Source of the DNA: Bacillota bacterium
GTDB lineage: Bacteria > Bacillota > Clostridia > Peptostreptococcales > Anaerovoracaceae
Reading direction: 5' to 3'
DNA: 11,696 nt
NCBI GenBank assembly: GCA_016284485.1
Contig: JAEEOX010000202.1
Span: 1-11,696, forward strand
The stretch's first letter is position 1; each line of letters starts with the position of its first letter. Made by a program: the position numbers and the translations under genes. A model generated the notes under the pieces. It was not told the DNA's origin, did not search any database, and was given only the letters and a program-made list of their open reading frames with translations. Positions 1 through 7,194 of the stretch are shown here, in pieces.

Positions 1-240
1 AGCCTGATGAAGGGCACCTACCGCGAGAGCGGCGCGCCTGATGAGGAACTGGCCATCGACATGGAGAACTCGGTCATCCTCATCGCCTGCATCGTGCCTT
101 GGTGCATCGGCTGCTCCGTGCCGCTGAGCTTCTTCGGTGTGAACTGGGGAGCCATGAGATACGCATACTACATGTTCCTCATACCCATCGTATATCTGTT
201 TACCAAGAGATTCTTTTACGGGAGCAAAAAACATGACTGA
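1..240 (+). CDS. NhaC-type Na+/H+ antiporter, C-terminal fragment
   Basis: This is the last 79 codons of a gene that begins upstream of the window; the reading frame is open from base 1, so the ATG at base 7 need not be a start. The visible part has a charged stretch (ESGAPDEELAIDMENS), then a hydrophobic segment with the IVPW motif, a short loop and a second hydrophobic segment (YAYYMFLIPIVYLF), ending in a basic tail. The order Glu-Asn-Ser, hydrophobic run, Pro-Trp, small residues, loop, last membrane helix is what I know from the C-terminal end of NhaC-family antiporters, which exchange Na+ for H+ across the cytoplasmic membrane. That assignment rests on family knowledge and a short fragment. 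The stop overlaps the next gene by 8 bases, so the two are probably translated from one message. A related multi-helix carrier is the main alternative. Confidence 0.65.
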   Translation, partial: SLMKGTYRESGAPDEELAIDMENSVILIACIVPWCIGCSVPLSFFGVNWGAMRYAYYMFLIPIVYLFTKRFFYGSKKHD

Positions 241-1390
241 AGACAGGATCAATTCAATAAAGGGCAGGGTCGGATCTTTTGCGGAAACTCACATTGAGGA
301 AGCAGAGGATCTCCTCCGTGAACTGGGCCGGATCCCCGCACCAACAAGGGACGAAGGGAAGAGGGCTGAGTTTGTGAGAGACTGGCTGATCCGCCAGGGT
401 GCTGAGAACGTGAGGATCGACTCGATGAAGAACGTTATCTGGGAGGCGGGCACAGGCGACCACGAGGATGTGATCATCTGGGCGGCCCACATGGACGTGG
501 TGCAGCCCGACACGGAATCCTATCCCATGACCCAGGAGGGGAGGATCCTCAGGGCACCGGGCATCGGTGACGACACCGCCAATCTGGTGAACCTCCTCAT
601 GGGCGCAAAATATCTCATCGAGAACAGACCGGCTCTGGACTGCGGCTTCGTGATCTGCGCCAATTCCTGCGAGGAGGGACTGGGCAACCTGGACGGCTCA
701 AAGGAACTGATGAGGCAGTATGAAGGAAGAGTCAGGGCTTTCTACAGCTTTGACTGTTACCTGGGGCAGTGCATAGACCGGGCGGTGGGCTCACACCGTT
801 ACAGAATAACCGTAAACGTTCAGGGAGGTCACTCCTGGTCTAACTTCGGACGGGCCAGCGCCATCAAGATCATGGCTGACCTGATAGAAGAACTGTACGG
901 GATACCGCTTCCCGAGGATGCACCCGGGAACAAGACCACCTTCAATGTGGGAGTGATCCAGGGCGGGACCACCGTGAACTCCATTCCTCAGAGGGCGGAG
1001 ATCCTCTATGAGTACCGCTCAACCAGCGAGGAAAGCCTATCGTATATGAGGGGCGAGATGGAAAGAGTCATCGATGGATTCCGAGGGGAGTGCGATGTGG
1101 AAGTCGAGCTTCTTGGGATACGCCCGGGAAACGGTGATCTGGATGCGGAAAAACTGAAGGATTTCACCGGGCTAAGCGATGATGTGATAGGTCAGTATTA
1201 CGACGAGCCGGTATGGCACGGCGCAGCCTCCACTGACAGCAACATACCCCTTTCAAAGGGGATACCGGGCAATACCATCGGCACCGTAAAAGGGAGTCTG
1301 GCTCATACCAGAGAGGAGTGGGTGGACCTGGATTCTCTGATTACCGGGATGAAGATCGTATTGCACCTGATGATGATGCACGAGTTGTAG
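233..1390 (+). CDS. M20-family metallopeptidase (peptidase T / ArgE-DapE type)
   Basis: A 385-residue cytosolic zinc-dependent hydrolase, probably a di-/tripeptidase or aminopeptidase. Visible M20 motifs in order: HMD at 86-88 (first metal ligand and its neighbouring Asp), GDD at 112-114 (bridging Asp), CEEG at 146-149 (Glu147 as general base, Glu148 as ligand), Asp174 in YSFDCY, GGHSW at 198-202 at the start of the dimerisation lid domain, STDSN at 333-337, and a final HTREEW with His358 as ligand. All expected metal ligands are present, so it should be active. Length is normal for the family. The ATG at 233 has a GGGAG site 8 bases upstream, inside the end of the antiporter gene. Coupling to the antiporter suggests co-expression; no promoter is visible. 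The exact substrate cannot be read from the sequence. PepT-like enzymes and uncharacterised M20/M25/M40 hydrolases are the closest families. Confidence 0.88.
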   Translation: MTEDRINSIKGRVGSFAETHIEEAEDLLRELGRIPAPTRDEGKRAEFVRDWLIRQGAENVRIDSMKNVIWEAGTGDHEDVIIWAAHMDVVQPDTESYPMTQEGRILRAPGIGDDTANLVNLLMGAKYLIENRPALDCGFVICANSCEEGLGNLDGSKELMRQYEGRVRAFYSFDCYLGQCIDRAVGSHRYRITVNVQGGHSWSNFGRASAIKIMADLIEELYGIPLPEDAPGNKTTFNVGVIQGGTTVNSIPQRAEILYEYRSTSEESLSYMRGEMERVIDGFRGECDVEVELLGIRPGNGDLDAEKLKDFTGLSDDVIGQYYDEPVWHGAASTDSNIPLSKGIPGNTIGTVKGSLAHTREEWVDLDSLITGMKIVLHLMMMHEL

Positions 1391-1413
1391 GAAATTGAGA
1401 ATGAGAAAAAAAT

Positions 1414-1442
1414 AGAGCCTCGGACCATTTGTCCGAGGCTCT
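1414..1442. terminator. bidirectional intrinsic terminator between M20 peptidase and PBP
   Basis: A perfect 12-bp stem (AGAGCCTCGGAC pairing with GTCCGAGGCTCT) closes a 5-base CATTT loop. On the plus strand it is followed by TTTT, ending the peptidase transcript 23 bases after its stop. On the minus strand the A7 run at 1406-1412 becomes a T7 tail, so it also ends transcription of the convergent PBP gene, whose stop lies only 10 bases away. The minus-strand T-tail is the stronger of the two. Confidence 0.93.
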
Positions 1443-1452
1443 TTTGTGTGGT

Positions 1453-4400
1453 TTATCTGAATCTGTTAATGATCCTATGAGGCTGGTACAGGGATATGAG
1501 CAGCACCGGGTCGATGAACCTGGGGGTGCTGATACCGTTTCCGCCGTCTCCGCCATCATCACCGCCGCCGCCTCCGTTCTGGAGGTCTGCGATCAGCTGG
1601 TTCAGCCTGTCCAGGATCTCCTGGGGCACGTAAGCCTGTGCACCGGGTGAGAGGGCGTTATATGCAGCCTGAGCGGCATAGATGGCATCTGCGTCTCCCG
1701 GAGTCAGGTTCATTACCATGGCTGAGAACTGCTCCGCGGCGTTCCTGTCAGCTGCGTCCTGAGCTTCCTTGTTGATGGCTTCCTGAAGGGCAGCCTCGCA
1801 GGCGGCCAGCTTACTCAGCTTATCTGCAGGTACCAGCAGCTGCTGGGCAGATGTAAGAGCATTGTATGCGGCCCTTGCGGAGTTGATGACTGAAGCGTGA
1901 GCTGTTGTTACCGAGTCAGGCGAGGGCAGTGCGTCTATCATGGCGATGACGGAGTTGGCAGCCTGCCTGTCGGCTTCAGCTCTCTCGTTGGTATACTTCT
2001 CGAGCAGTGACTGATACTGGCTTGCTACAGGATACTTGGAAGGATCCGAGTTATGCATGTAGCAGTATGAAGTGGGCAGTATGCTGATGGTTCCGCTCTG
2101 ATACTGGGTTCCCTGCTTATCCTTATCGTTGGTGGTGATGGAGTAACCCTTTACTGTCTCAACGTTGGGGCAGTCGGGCGTGGCCAGGAGTCCTGTATCC
2201 TTGCAGACCGTGACCTCCATGAACTTGGCGTTGCCGCCGGCGTTCTTTTCGGTGCCCTTGGTGAAGTATTCAGTTCTGCCTCCGGCGTTGGCCGTTACAA
2301 CGTTGGAAGGTCTTGCGGAGTAGGTTCCTCCGTGGGCCTTTTCGATCTGGCTCATGATGGTGGACCAGAGTCTCGCCGCCTTGGGCGACTGTTCGCTGAG
2401 TCCCAGGTTCACGTCAGCGCCGATCCAGACGGATGCAGTATAGCTGGCTGTGAAGCCGTCGAACCAGATATCGATGTTTTCCTTCTGGGAACCGGATGTT
2501 CCGGTCTTGCCTCCGACCACCTCGCCGCTGATCTTGGCGTTGCCTGCGATGCCTTGGTATACGACGGACTGAAGGATATCTCTCATGATCCAGGCTACGC
2601 CGGGATCGAGGACCTGAGTCTCGGTCCTCTTGGGTTCCATGAGAACGTTGCCGTTTCTGTCGGTCACCTGGGTGTATGCGAAGTAGCTCTTGTGGACTCC
2701 GTCATTTACGAAGGTAGAGTAGGCGGATGCCATGTCCAGAGTGGTGACTCCGTTGGTCATGGCGCCCAGTCCGAGGGCTGCAAGGTTGACGTCGTTAACG
2801 TCGCCTTCGCCGACGAGGGTGGAGATTCCGAAATTGGTCACGTTCTGGAAGGAGTAGTCCACGCCTACCTGAGCAAGTATCTTGACGGCGCAGGTGTTGA
2901 TGGACTGCTGAAGAGCGGTCCTGAAGGTCTGCGCACCGGAGTAATGCTTGCTGGCGTTCTTGGGCCATTCCTTGCCCTTGACTGTCATTTTTTCGTCGAT
3001 TACCACGGATGCGGCTGTGATGTAGTCGCCCCAGAGGTTTACACCCTGAGCGTCGTAACCGGTCTTGACGTACTCCCATTTTTTGCCTGCGGCCGCAAGC
3101 TCAAAAGATTTCTGAAGGGCTGCGGAGTATACCGACAGGGGCTTGATGGAAGAACCGGGCTGTCTGGGCTTGATGGCGCGGTTGTACAGGAGCTTTCCTG
3201 TCTGTCCGCGTCCGCCGATCATGGCCACCACCGCTCCGGTGGAGTTGTCGATGACGGTCATGGCAGCCTGAGGCTGTACGGATTCAGTCTTAAGTGAGAA
3301 CTTGGTGGTGTACAGGTTCCCGTTGGAGTCGAACTGGAGAGTCTCCGGACTGTTGGTGAAAAGATCCGGGCTCAGCAGTACGTTGTTGTTCTCCGTGAGG
3401 GTGGCGTAGGACGAAAGTCCGTTGAGATATGCACCGTCGATGATGTACATGAATCCATCCACCCATCTGTAGAGCTTGGGCATCTCGATGGATATGGACT
3501 GTACGCCGTTGGACTCTGTGATGTAGAATCTCAGCCTCTTGCCGAATACCAGCTCGATGTCACCGTTCTCATTCCTCAGCCATTCGTCGGGCTGGAACAG
3601 GAAGGTGTTCTCCTTGATGTAATTGTCATACTTGAAGAGCATCACGTTTCCGTCGGGCTTAAGGATGTTTCCGGCGGAGTCTGTGGTGTAGTAGTAGGGC
3701 TGCGGGAAGTTGGAATATACAGCGAATTCCTTTTCCAGTATGGACTGGGCCTGGGGATCCATGGTGCTGTATATCTTGAGACCGCCGTTGTATACTACGT
3801 TGGTGGCAGTGGCCTCGTCGTAGCCGAACTGATCCTGGAAGTCCTGGATGACTGATGCGATGACGAAGTCAGCAAAATAGTTGGTATTGGTCACAGCGGT
3901 ATCTCTGTGAGGATGTACCATGTCCTTGATGCTGAAGTCGATGGCTCCGTCATATTCTTCCTGAGTGATGTATCCCTGCTCCAGCATGAGGGCAAGGCAG
4001 TACTTCATACGGTCTGAACATGCATCATTCCAGCAGTAGGCGAACTCGCTGTCGGTGTAGAGCACCTTGTCGGCGTAGTCGCCAAGCTGATCCGGATAGA
4101 GCCTGAGCACCAGAGCATAGGTGGAAGGTCTCTGGGGAAGGGTGGCCAGAGCCGCCGCTTCCTGAAGGGTTAGTTCGCTTACGCTCTTGTCAAAATATGC
4201 CGTGGCAGCAGACTGGATACCCCAGCCGGCTCCGAAGTTAATGGTGTTCAGATAGGCTTCGAGGATCTGATCCTTTGACAGATTCTTTTCCAGGATGTAG
4301 GCGTAATACGCTTCCTGGATCTTTCTGGTCATGGACCGGACGGACATCGTATCCTCCAGATAGAGGTTTCTGGCCAGCTGCTGGGTGATGGTCGATGTAC

Positions 4401-4878
4401 CCGAAATCGAGCCGCCGTGGAACAGCTTGTCCTTGATGGCTCCGAAGATCCTGATGATGTTGAAGCCGTGATGCTTCCTGAAGGTCTTGTCCTCAAGAGC
4501 TATGAAAGCATTCTGCACGTGTTCGGGGATCTGGTCTATGGTAACTATGGTACGGTCCTGATCTCCGAAGATATTGTCTATGACCTGGCCGGTGGAGTCA
4601 TACACAGTGGACGTCTGGGACAAAAGACTGTAGATGTTGTCAGTCTCGATCTCAGGGGTATCCTTGATGATATTGCCCACGTAGATGACCACGGCGACAC
4701 ATGCGATGAGAGCAAGTATCACCAGAGCCGCAAAGATCTTGAGCAGTATATGCTTTTTCTTCTTTTTCTTGACTTTTTTCTTTCTGCTGGTGGAAGCCTG
4801 AGACTGGTCCTGAGTCTGATCCTCTTTAAGAACAGTCTGGTCAGCGTTCACTTCAGCTTTGTTTTTCTTTTTTCTCAT
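1453..4878 (-). CDS. bifunctional class A penicillin-binding protein (PBP1A-like)
   Basis: A 1141-residue peptidoglycan glycosyltransferase/transpeptidase that polymerises lipid II and cross-links stem peptides outside the membrane. Residues 1-43 are a charged cytoplasmic head with a lysine run (33-42), followed by one membrane anchor at about 44-71. The GT51 domain has EDKTFRKHHG with catalytic Glu129, GGSISGTSTITQQLARN from 155, and RKIQE at 185-189. The transpeptidase domain has SSIK (nucleophile Ser576, Lys579), SIN at 659-661 and KTGT at 791-794, so both activities look intact. The Cys-containing segment after the transpeptidase domain (892-939) is common in Bacillota PBP1 proteins. Unusual are two related repeats at about 976-1099, a glycine/aspartate linker (1102-1115) and a 26-residue basic/hydrophobic tail. 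The start has an AGGTGG site 7 bases upstream. pbpA, ponA and mrcA are all used for such genes, so no symbol is given. It is longer than typical PBP1A proteins (700-900 residues). Confidence 0.95.
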   Translation of the reverse strand: MRKKKNKAEVNADQTVLKEDQTQDQSQASTSRKKKVKKKKKKHILLKIFAALVILALIACVAVVIYVGNIIKDTPEIETDNIYSLLSQTSTVYDSTGQVIDNIFGDQDRTIVTIDQIPEHVQNAFIALEDKTFRKHHGFNIIRIFGAIKDKLFHGGSISGTSTITQQLARNLYLEDTMSVRSMTRKIQEAYYAYILEKNLSKDQILEAYLNTINFGAGWGIQSAATAYFDKSVSELTLQEAAALATLPQRPSTYALVLRLYPDQLGDYADKVLYTDSEFAYCWNDACSDRMKYCLALMLEQGYITQEEYDGAIDFSIKDMVHPHRDTAVTNTNYFADFVIASVIQDFQDQFGYDEATATNVVYNGGLKIYSTMDPQAQSILEKEFAVYSNFPQPYYYTTDSAGNILKPDGNVMLFKYDNYIKENTFLFQPDEWLRNENGDIELVFGKRLRFYITESNGVQSISIEMPKLYRWVDGFMYIIDGAYLNGLSSYATLTENNNVLLSPDLFTNSPETLQFDSNGNLYTTKFSLKTESVQPQAAMTVIDNSTGAVVAMIGGRGQTGKLLYNRAIKPRQPGSSIKPLSVYSAALQKSFELAAAGKKWEYVKTGYDAQGVNLWGDYITAASVVIDEKMTVKGKEWPKNASKHYSGAQTFRTALQQSINTCAVKILAQVGVDYSFQNVTNFGISTLVGEGDVNDVNLAALGLGAMTNGVTTLDMASAYSTFVNDGVHKSYFAYTQVTDRNGNVLMEPKRTETQVLDPGVAWIMRDILQSVVYQGIAGNAKISGEVVGGKTGTSGSQKENIDIWFDGFTASYTASVWIGADVNLGLSEQSPKAARLWSTIMSQIEKAHGGTYSARPSNVVTANAGGRTEYFTKGTEKNAGGNAKFMEVTVCKDTGLLATPDCPNVETVKGYSITTNDKDKQGTQYQSGTISILPTSYCYMHNSDPSKYPVASQYQSLLEKYTNERAEADRQAANSVIAMIDALPSPDSVTTAHASVINSARAAYNALTSAQQLLVPADKLSKLAACEAALQEAINKEAQDAADRNAAEQFSAMVMNLTPGDADAIYAAQAAYNALSPGAQAYVPQEILDRLNQLIADLQNGGGGGDDGGDGGNGISTPRFIDPVLLISLYQPHRIINRFR
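1582..1953 (-). repeat. two divergent C-terminal repeat modules of the PBP
   Basis: At the protein level, residues about 976-1034 and 1050-1099 share the pattern A-x-x-A-Y-N-A-L-[ST]-x-x-A-Q-x-x-V-P-x-x-x-L-x-x-L. The first copy reads ARAAYNALTSAQQLLVP and the second AQAAYNALSPGAQAYVP. An AxxAYxALTxxQxxLV pattern is familiar from small helical modules repeated in clostridial secreted and surface proteins. They lie outside the membrane, between the transpeptidase domain and the glycine linker. The copies are diverged enough that they do not appear as DNA repeats. Their function is unknown; wall association is an inference. Confidence 0.7.
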
Positions 4879-4913
4879 ATGTTCCCCACCTTTCTTTTTT
4901 CCAAAAAACCTCT

Positions 4914-4942
4914 TTGAAAGTAAACATATTCTCCAACATTAT
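4914..4942 (+). promoter_or_regulatory. possible comEC promoter
   Basis: TTGAAA (4914-4919, five of six matches to the -35 consensus) is followed after 17 bases by CATTAT (4937-4942, four of six). It would drive comEC and would overlap the -10 of the divergent PBP promoter, making the two mutually exclusive. The -10 is weak, so this is tentative; another nearby hexamer could serve. Confidence 0.3.
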
Positions 4943-4967
4943 ATCACAGTGTCCGGCACATTGTAAA
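4938..4967 (-). promoter_or_regulatory. SigA promoter of the PBP gene
   Basis: On the minus strand, TTTACA (4967-4962) is followed after 18 bases by a perfect TATAAT (4943-4938), preceded by TGA to give an extended -10 (TGATATAAT). The expected start near 4931 leaves an untranslated leader of about 50 bases before the PBP ATG. This is one of the strongest promoter matches in the window. Confidence 0.72.
4946..4964. promoter_or_regulatory. candidate operator dyad inside the PBP promoter
   Basis: The plus-strand sequence ACAGTGTCCGGCACATTGT is a near-palindrome: 7 of 9 pairs match. It is also two copies of the self-complementary unit ACAnTGT spaced by 5 bases. It fills the spacer between the PBP -10 and -35, where a bound repressor would block polymerase. 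The ACA/TGT half-sites resemble those of BlaI/MecI/CopY-type repressors, but the spacing differs and no such regulator is encoded here. Function is inferred from symmetry and position only. Confidence 0.3.
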
Positions 4968-4974
4968 TCGTTTT

Positions 4975-4990
4975 GGAGGTCAATATAATG
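4975..4990 (+). promoter_or_regulatory. strong ribosome binding site and ATG out of frame with comEC
   Basis: GGAGG at 4975-4979 stands 8 bases before the ATG at 4988-4990, the best initiation signal in front of comEC. This ATG opens a different frame that runs 75 codons to a TGA at 5213-5215 inside comEC, with no recognisable protein. It may be a leader reading frame for translational coupling, or the sign of a one-base error or slippage in the G5 run at 5014-5018. Deleting one G there would join this ATG to the comEC frame. Confidence 0.45.
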
Positions 4991-5027
4991 TGTCGTGATG
5001 ATCGGGCCGGAAAGGGGGAGAGAGGCG

Positions 5028-7145
5028 GTGGTCAGGAGGAAACTGTTCACTTTCAGCGTTGGTGTTTTGATCGGGCTGTACCTGATCCTCTCGCTCTGGC
5101 CGGAACTCTTCGTGCCCGGGTCAGTCAAAGAAGATTTGAAGCCTTCAGTCCACTGCGGAACGGTTACGGGCATTACAGTGAAGGCGGGAAGCACGGTGTT
5201 CACCATCCGGGATGAGAGAGGATTCGGGGTTAAACTCTCATATTTCGGAGAATTTCCGGTGGGACCCGAGTATATGGGAAGCAGGGTCACATACAAGGCG
5301 GCCCTGAAATTCCCGGAGGTACGGAGAAACCCCCATTGCTATGATGAGAGGAAAATACTGAGGAGTGACGGTATATTCCTCAAGGGCTACGTGAATGAGC
5401 GCCCTGATATCATCGGAGAAAAGGGCCTTGCCGGGGCTTACGCTGCGCTTCTGTACGGCCAGAAGGTCAGGTTTGAAGAGGCTCTGCCGGATGACGTACG
5501 TGGCGTGATCTCAGGTATGATCTTCGGTGATACCTCGGATATTCCTGAGGATGTGAGGGATGACTTCCGGAGGAACGGTACAGCTCACATTCTGGCTGTT
5601 TCCGGCCTGCACATCGGTATTCTGTACAAAATATACGAGAAGCTTACTCGCTCAAGTTCCAATCCCGTGTTTCTGGTGCTTCTGGTCTTCTTCCTGTACT
5701 CCTACGGAACGATATGCATGTGGAGACCGTCGGTGGTGAGAGCCGGAACGATGGTTCTGATGAAGGCGGCAGCCAGGACTTTCAGGCTGAGATATGACAG
5801 TCTTACTGCCATGAGTCTCAGCGCACTGATCCTGATGATGAGACAGCCATACGTCATCTTCGGGAATGGATTTCAGCTCAGCTTCCTTGCGATCCTGTCC
5901 ATCAAGATCGCCATAAGGATACTTCCCGCCCGGATCCCTGAAACAGTTGCTTCGGGACTTGCGGTGAACATGGTGCTCATGATCTATCAGGCATATGTTT
6001 TCAACTATGTCTCGCCTTTGGCGGTACTGATCAATTTACCTGCCATATACCTTGCGGGAATAGGCATACCGCTGAACATGGGAGCTTTTGCGCTGGGGAT
6101 CCCCGGGAAGGGAGCAGGACTGCCCGGTGCTGCGGGCAGTGCTCTCGAGATATGCGGTGTATCCGTCACGAGGCTTCTCGTGGGATTCAATTCGATCCCC
6201 GGCACCATGGGCACATTGTCATTCGATGTGAAGAACCCGCCGCTTATGGTGACAGTCATAGGGGTGGCGGGCATCATGTTTTACGGTTCAGAATACTACG
6301 ACATCCTCAGGATAAGAAAACTGAGGAAGAAGGGGGTGAGATTTTTTGCGCTGATCCTTGCGGCGGCTGTGGTAGCGGGAACTTCGGTCTATGATCCCAT
6401 CAGCTATGACGAGGTGATCTTCGTGGATGTGGGGCAGGGAGCCTGCGTCAGGGTGCGTTCCGGGGGAAACGACGCTCTGATCGACGGCGGGGGGAATCAC
6501 GACTTCAATGTGGGCAAAAATACTCTGAAACCTTACCTTCTGAAGAACGGTGCGTCAGATCTTGACCTGGCTCTGGCGACGCACGAGGATCTGGACCATA
6601 TCCGCGGGCTGGAAGAACTGGCGGACTGCTTCGATGTGAAGAATTTCGTGACGGGATCTGTCAGGGGGGACGTATTCAGACTGGGAAAAGGAGTGGAGAT
6701 AAGGACGTTGTGGCCGGAACAGCTTGAACCCGGTGAGAAGCAGGAAAATGGGAACTCTTCGGTATTCATGGTGGACTACAGAGGGATCCGCATCCTGATA
6801 ATGGGAGATCTGGACGCAGAGGGAGAGAAGGAGATGATAAGGTGTTATTCTGAGTCCGGCGAAGTGGGGCTCCTTAAGGCAGATGTCCTTAGCGTGGGCC
6901 ACCACGGATCAAGGTATTCCACCTCGGAAGAGCTGCTGGACGCTGTAGACCCAAGCCTGGCTGTGATCCAGGTGGGTCGGAACAACTACGGGCATCCGTC
7001 AAGGGAGGTGCTGGAAAAGCTCAAGGCAAGAGGCATAGAGGTGCTGAGAAATGATATTTCCGGAGCCATAGGCCTGGATATCACAGTGAGCAGGATATGG
7101 GGAACACGCATCAAAAAAGTCCACGCCGAGACCGGGCATCATTGA
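5028..7145 (+). CDS. comEC: ComEC/Rec2 competence DNA-uptake channel with metallo-beta-lactamase domain
   Basis: Membrane protein that carries single-stranded DNA into the cytoplasm during natural transformation. With the GTG at 5028 it has 705 residues: a first membrane helix at about 5-24, an OB-like DUF4131 region (about 40-125), a multi-helix Competence domain with the hallmark HILAVSGLHIG from His187, and a C-terminal extracellular metallo-beta-lactamase domain from about 460. The latter shows VDVGQG (466-471), THEDLDH (518-524), MGDLDAEGE and GHHGS (624-628), so metal ligands are retained; this domain is thought to degrade the non-transported strand. The usual HxGG after the metal motif reads HIRG here. 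I chose 5028 because AGGGGGAG lies 7 bases upstream and the protein then begins at the first helix. In-frame starts at 4995 (GTG) and 4998 (ATG) are too far from GGAGG. No other competence gene is in view; holA follows, a common neighbour in Bacillota. Confidence 0.93.
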   Translation: MVRRKLFTFSVGVLIGLYLILSLWPELFVPGSVKEDLKPSVHCGTVTGITVKAGSTVFTIRDERGFGVKLSYFGEFPVGPEYMGSRVTYKAALKFPEVRRNPHCYDERKILRSDGIFLKGYVNERPDIIGEKGLAGAYAALLYGQKVRFEEALPDDVRGVISGMIFGDTSDIPEDVRDDFRRNGTAHILAVSGLHIGILYKIYEKLTRSSSNPVFLVLLVFFLYSYGTICMWRPSVVRAGTMVLMKAAARTFRLRYDSLTAMSLSALILMMRQPYVIFGNGFQLSFLAILSIKIAIRILPARIPETVASGLAVNMVLMIYQAYVFNYVSPLAVLINLPAIYLAGIGIPLNMGAFALGIPGKGAGLPGAAGSALEICGVSVTRLLVGFNSIPGTMGTLSFDVKNPPLMVTVIGVAGIMFYGSEYYDILRIRKLRKKGVRFFALILAAAVVAGTSVYDPISYDEVIFVDVGQGACVRVRSGGNDALIDGGGNHDFNVGKNTLKPYLLKNGASDLDLALATHEDLDHIRGLEELADCFDVKNFVTGSVRGDVFRLGKGVEIRTLWPEQLEPGEKQENGNSSVFMVDYRGIRILIMGDLDAEGEKEMIRCYSESGEVGLLKADVLSVGHHGSRYSTSEELLDAVDPSLAVIQVGRNNYGHPSREVLEKLKARGIEVLRNDISGAIGLDITVSRIWGTRIKKVHAETGHH

Positions 7146-7171
7146 CAAGTAACCGCGCAGAATAGTAAAAT
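7142..7171 (+). promoter_or_regulatory. SigA promoter of holA
   Basis: A perfect TTGACA (7142-7147) overlaps the TGA stop of comEC; 18 bases later comes TAAAAT (7166-7171, five of six). The predicted start near 7178 gives a leader of about 17 bases that contains the GGAGGA ribosome binding site. This would let holA be expressed when comEC is silent. Confidence 0.6.
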
Positions 7172-7194
7172 CAAAAGGAACTCTGGAGGAAATA

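Noticed and set aside
1413..1443. Hairpin considered as a riboswitch or small RNA
   Set aside because: A single perfect stem flanked by A and T runs between convergent genes is fully explained as a two-way terminator.
1550..1580. GCC/GCC-rich simple repeat, considered as a DNA repeat element
   Set aside because: It is the coding sequence of the Gly/Asp linker in the PBP tail, not an independent element.
2332..3297. Long plus-strand open frame (321 codons) opposite the PBP gene
   Set aside because: It lies wholly antisense to the transpeptidase-coding region, has no recognisable protein features or good ribosome binding site, and is explained by the codon bias of the PBP gene.
4895..4908. 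T6-CC-A6 palindrome in the PBP leader, considered as a terminator or operator
   Set aside because: A/T-only stem with a two-base loop; unstable and likely just A/T-rich leader sequence.
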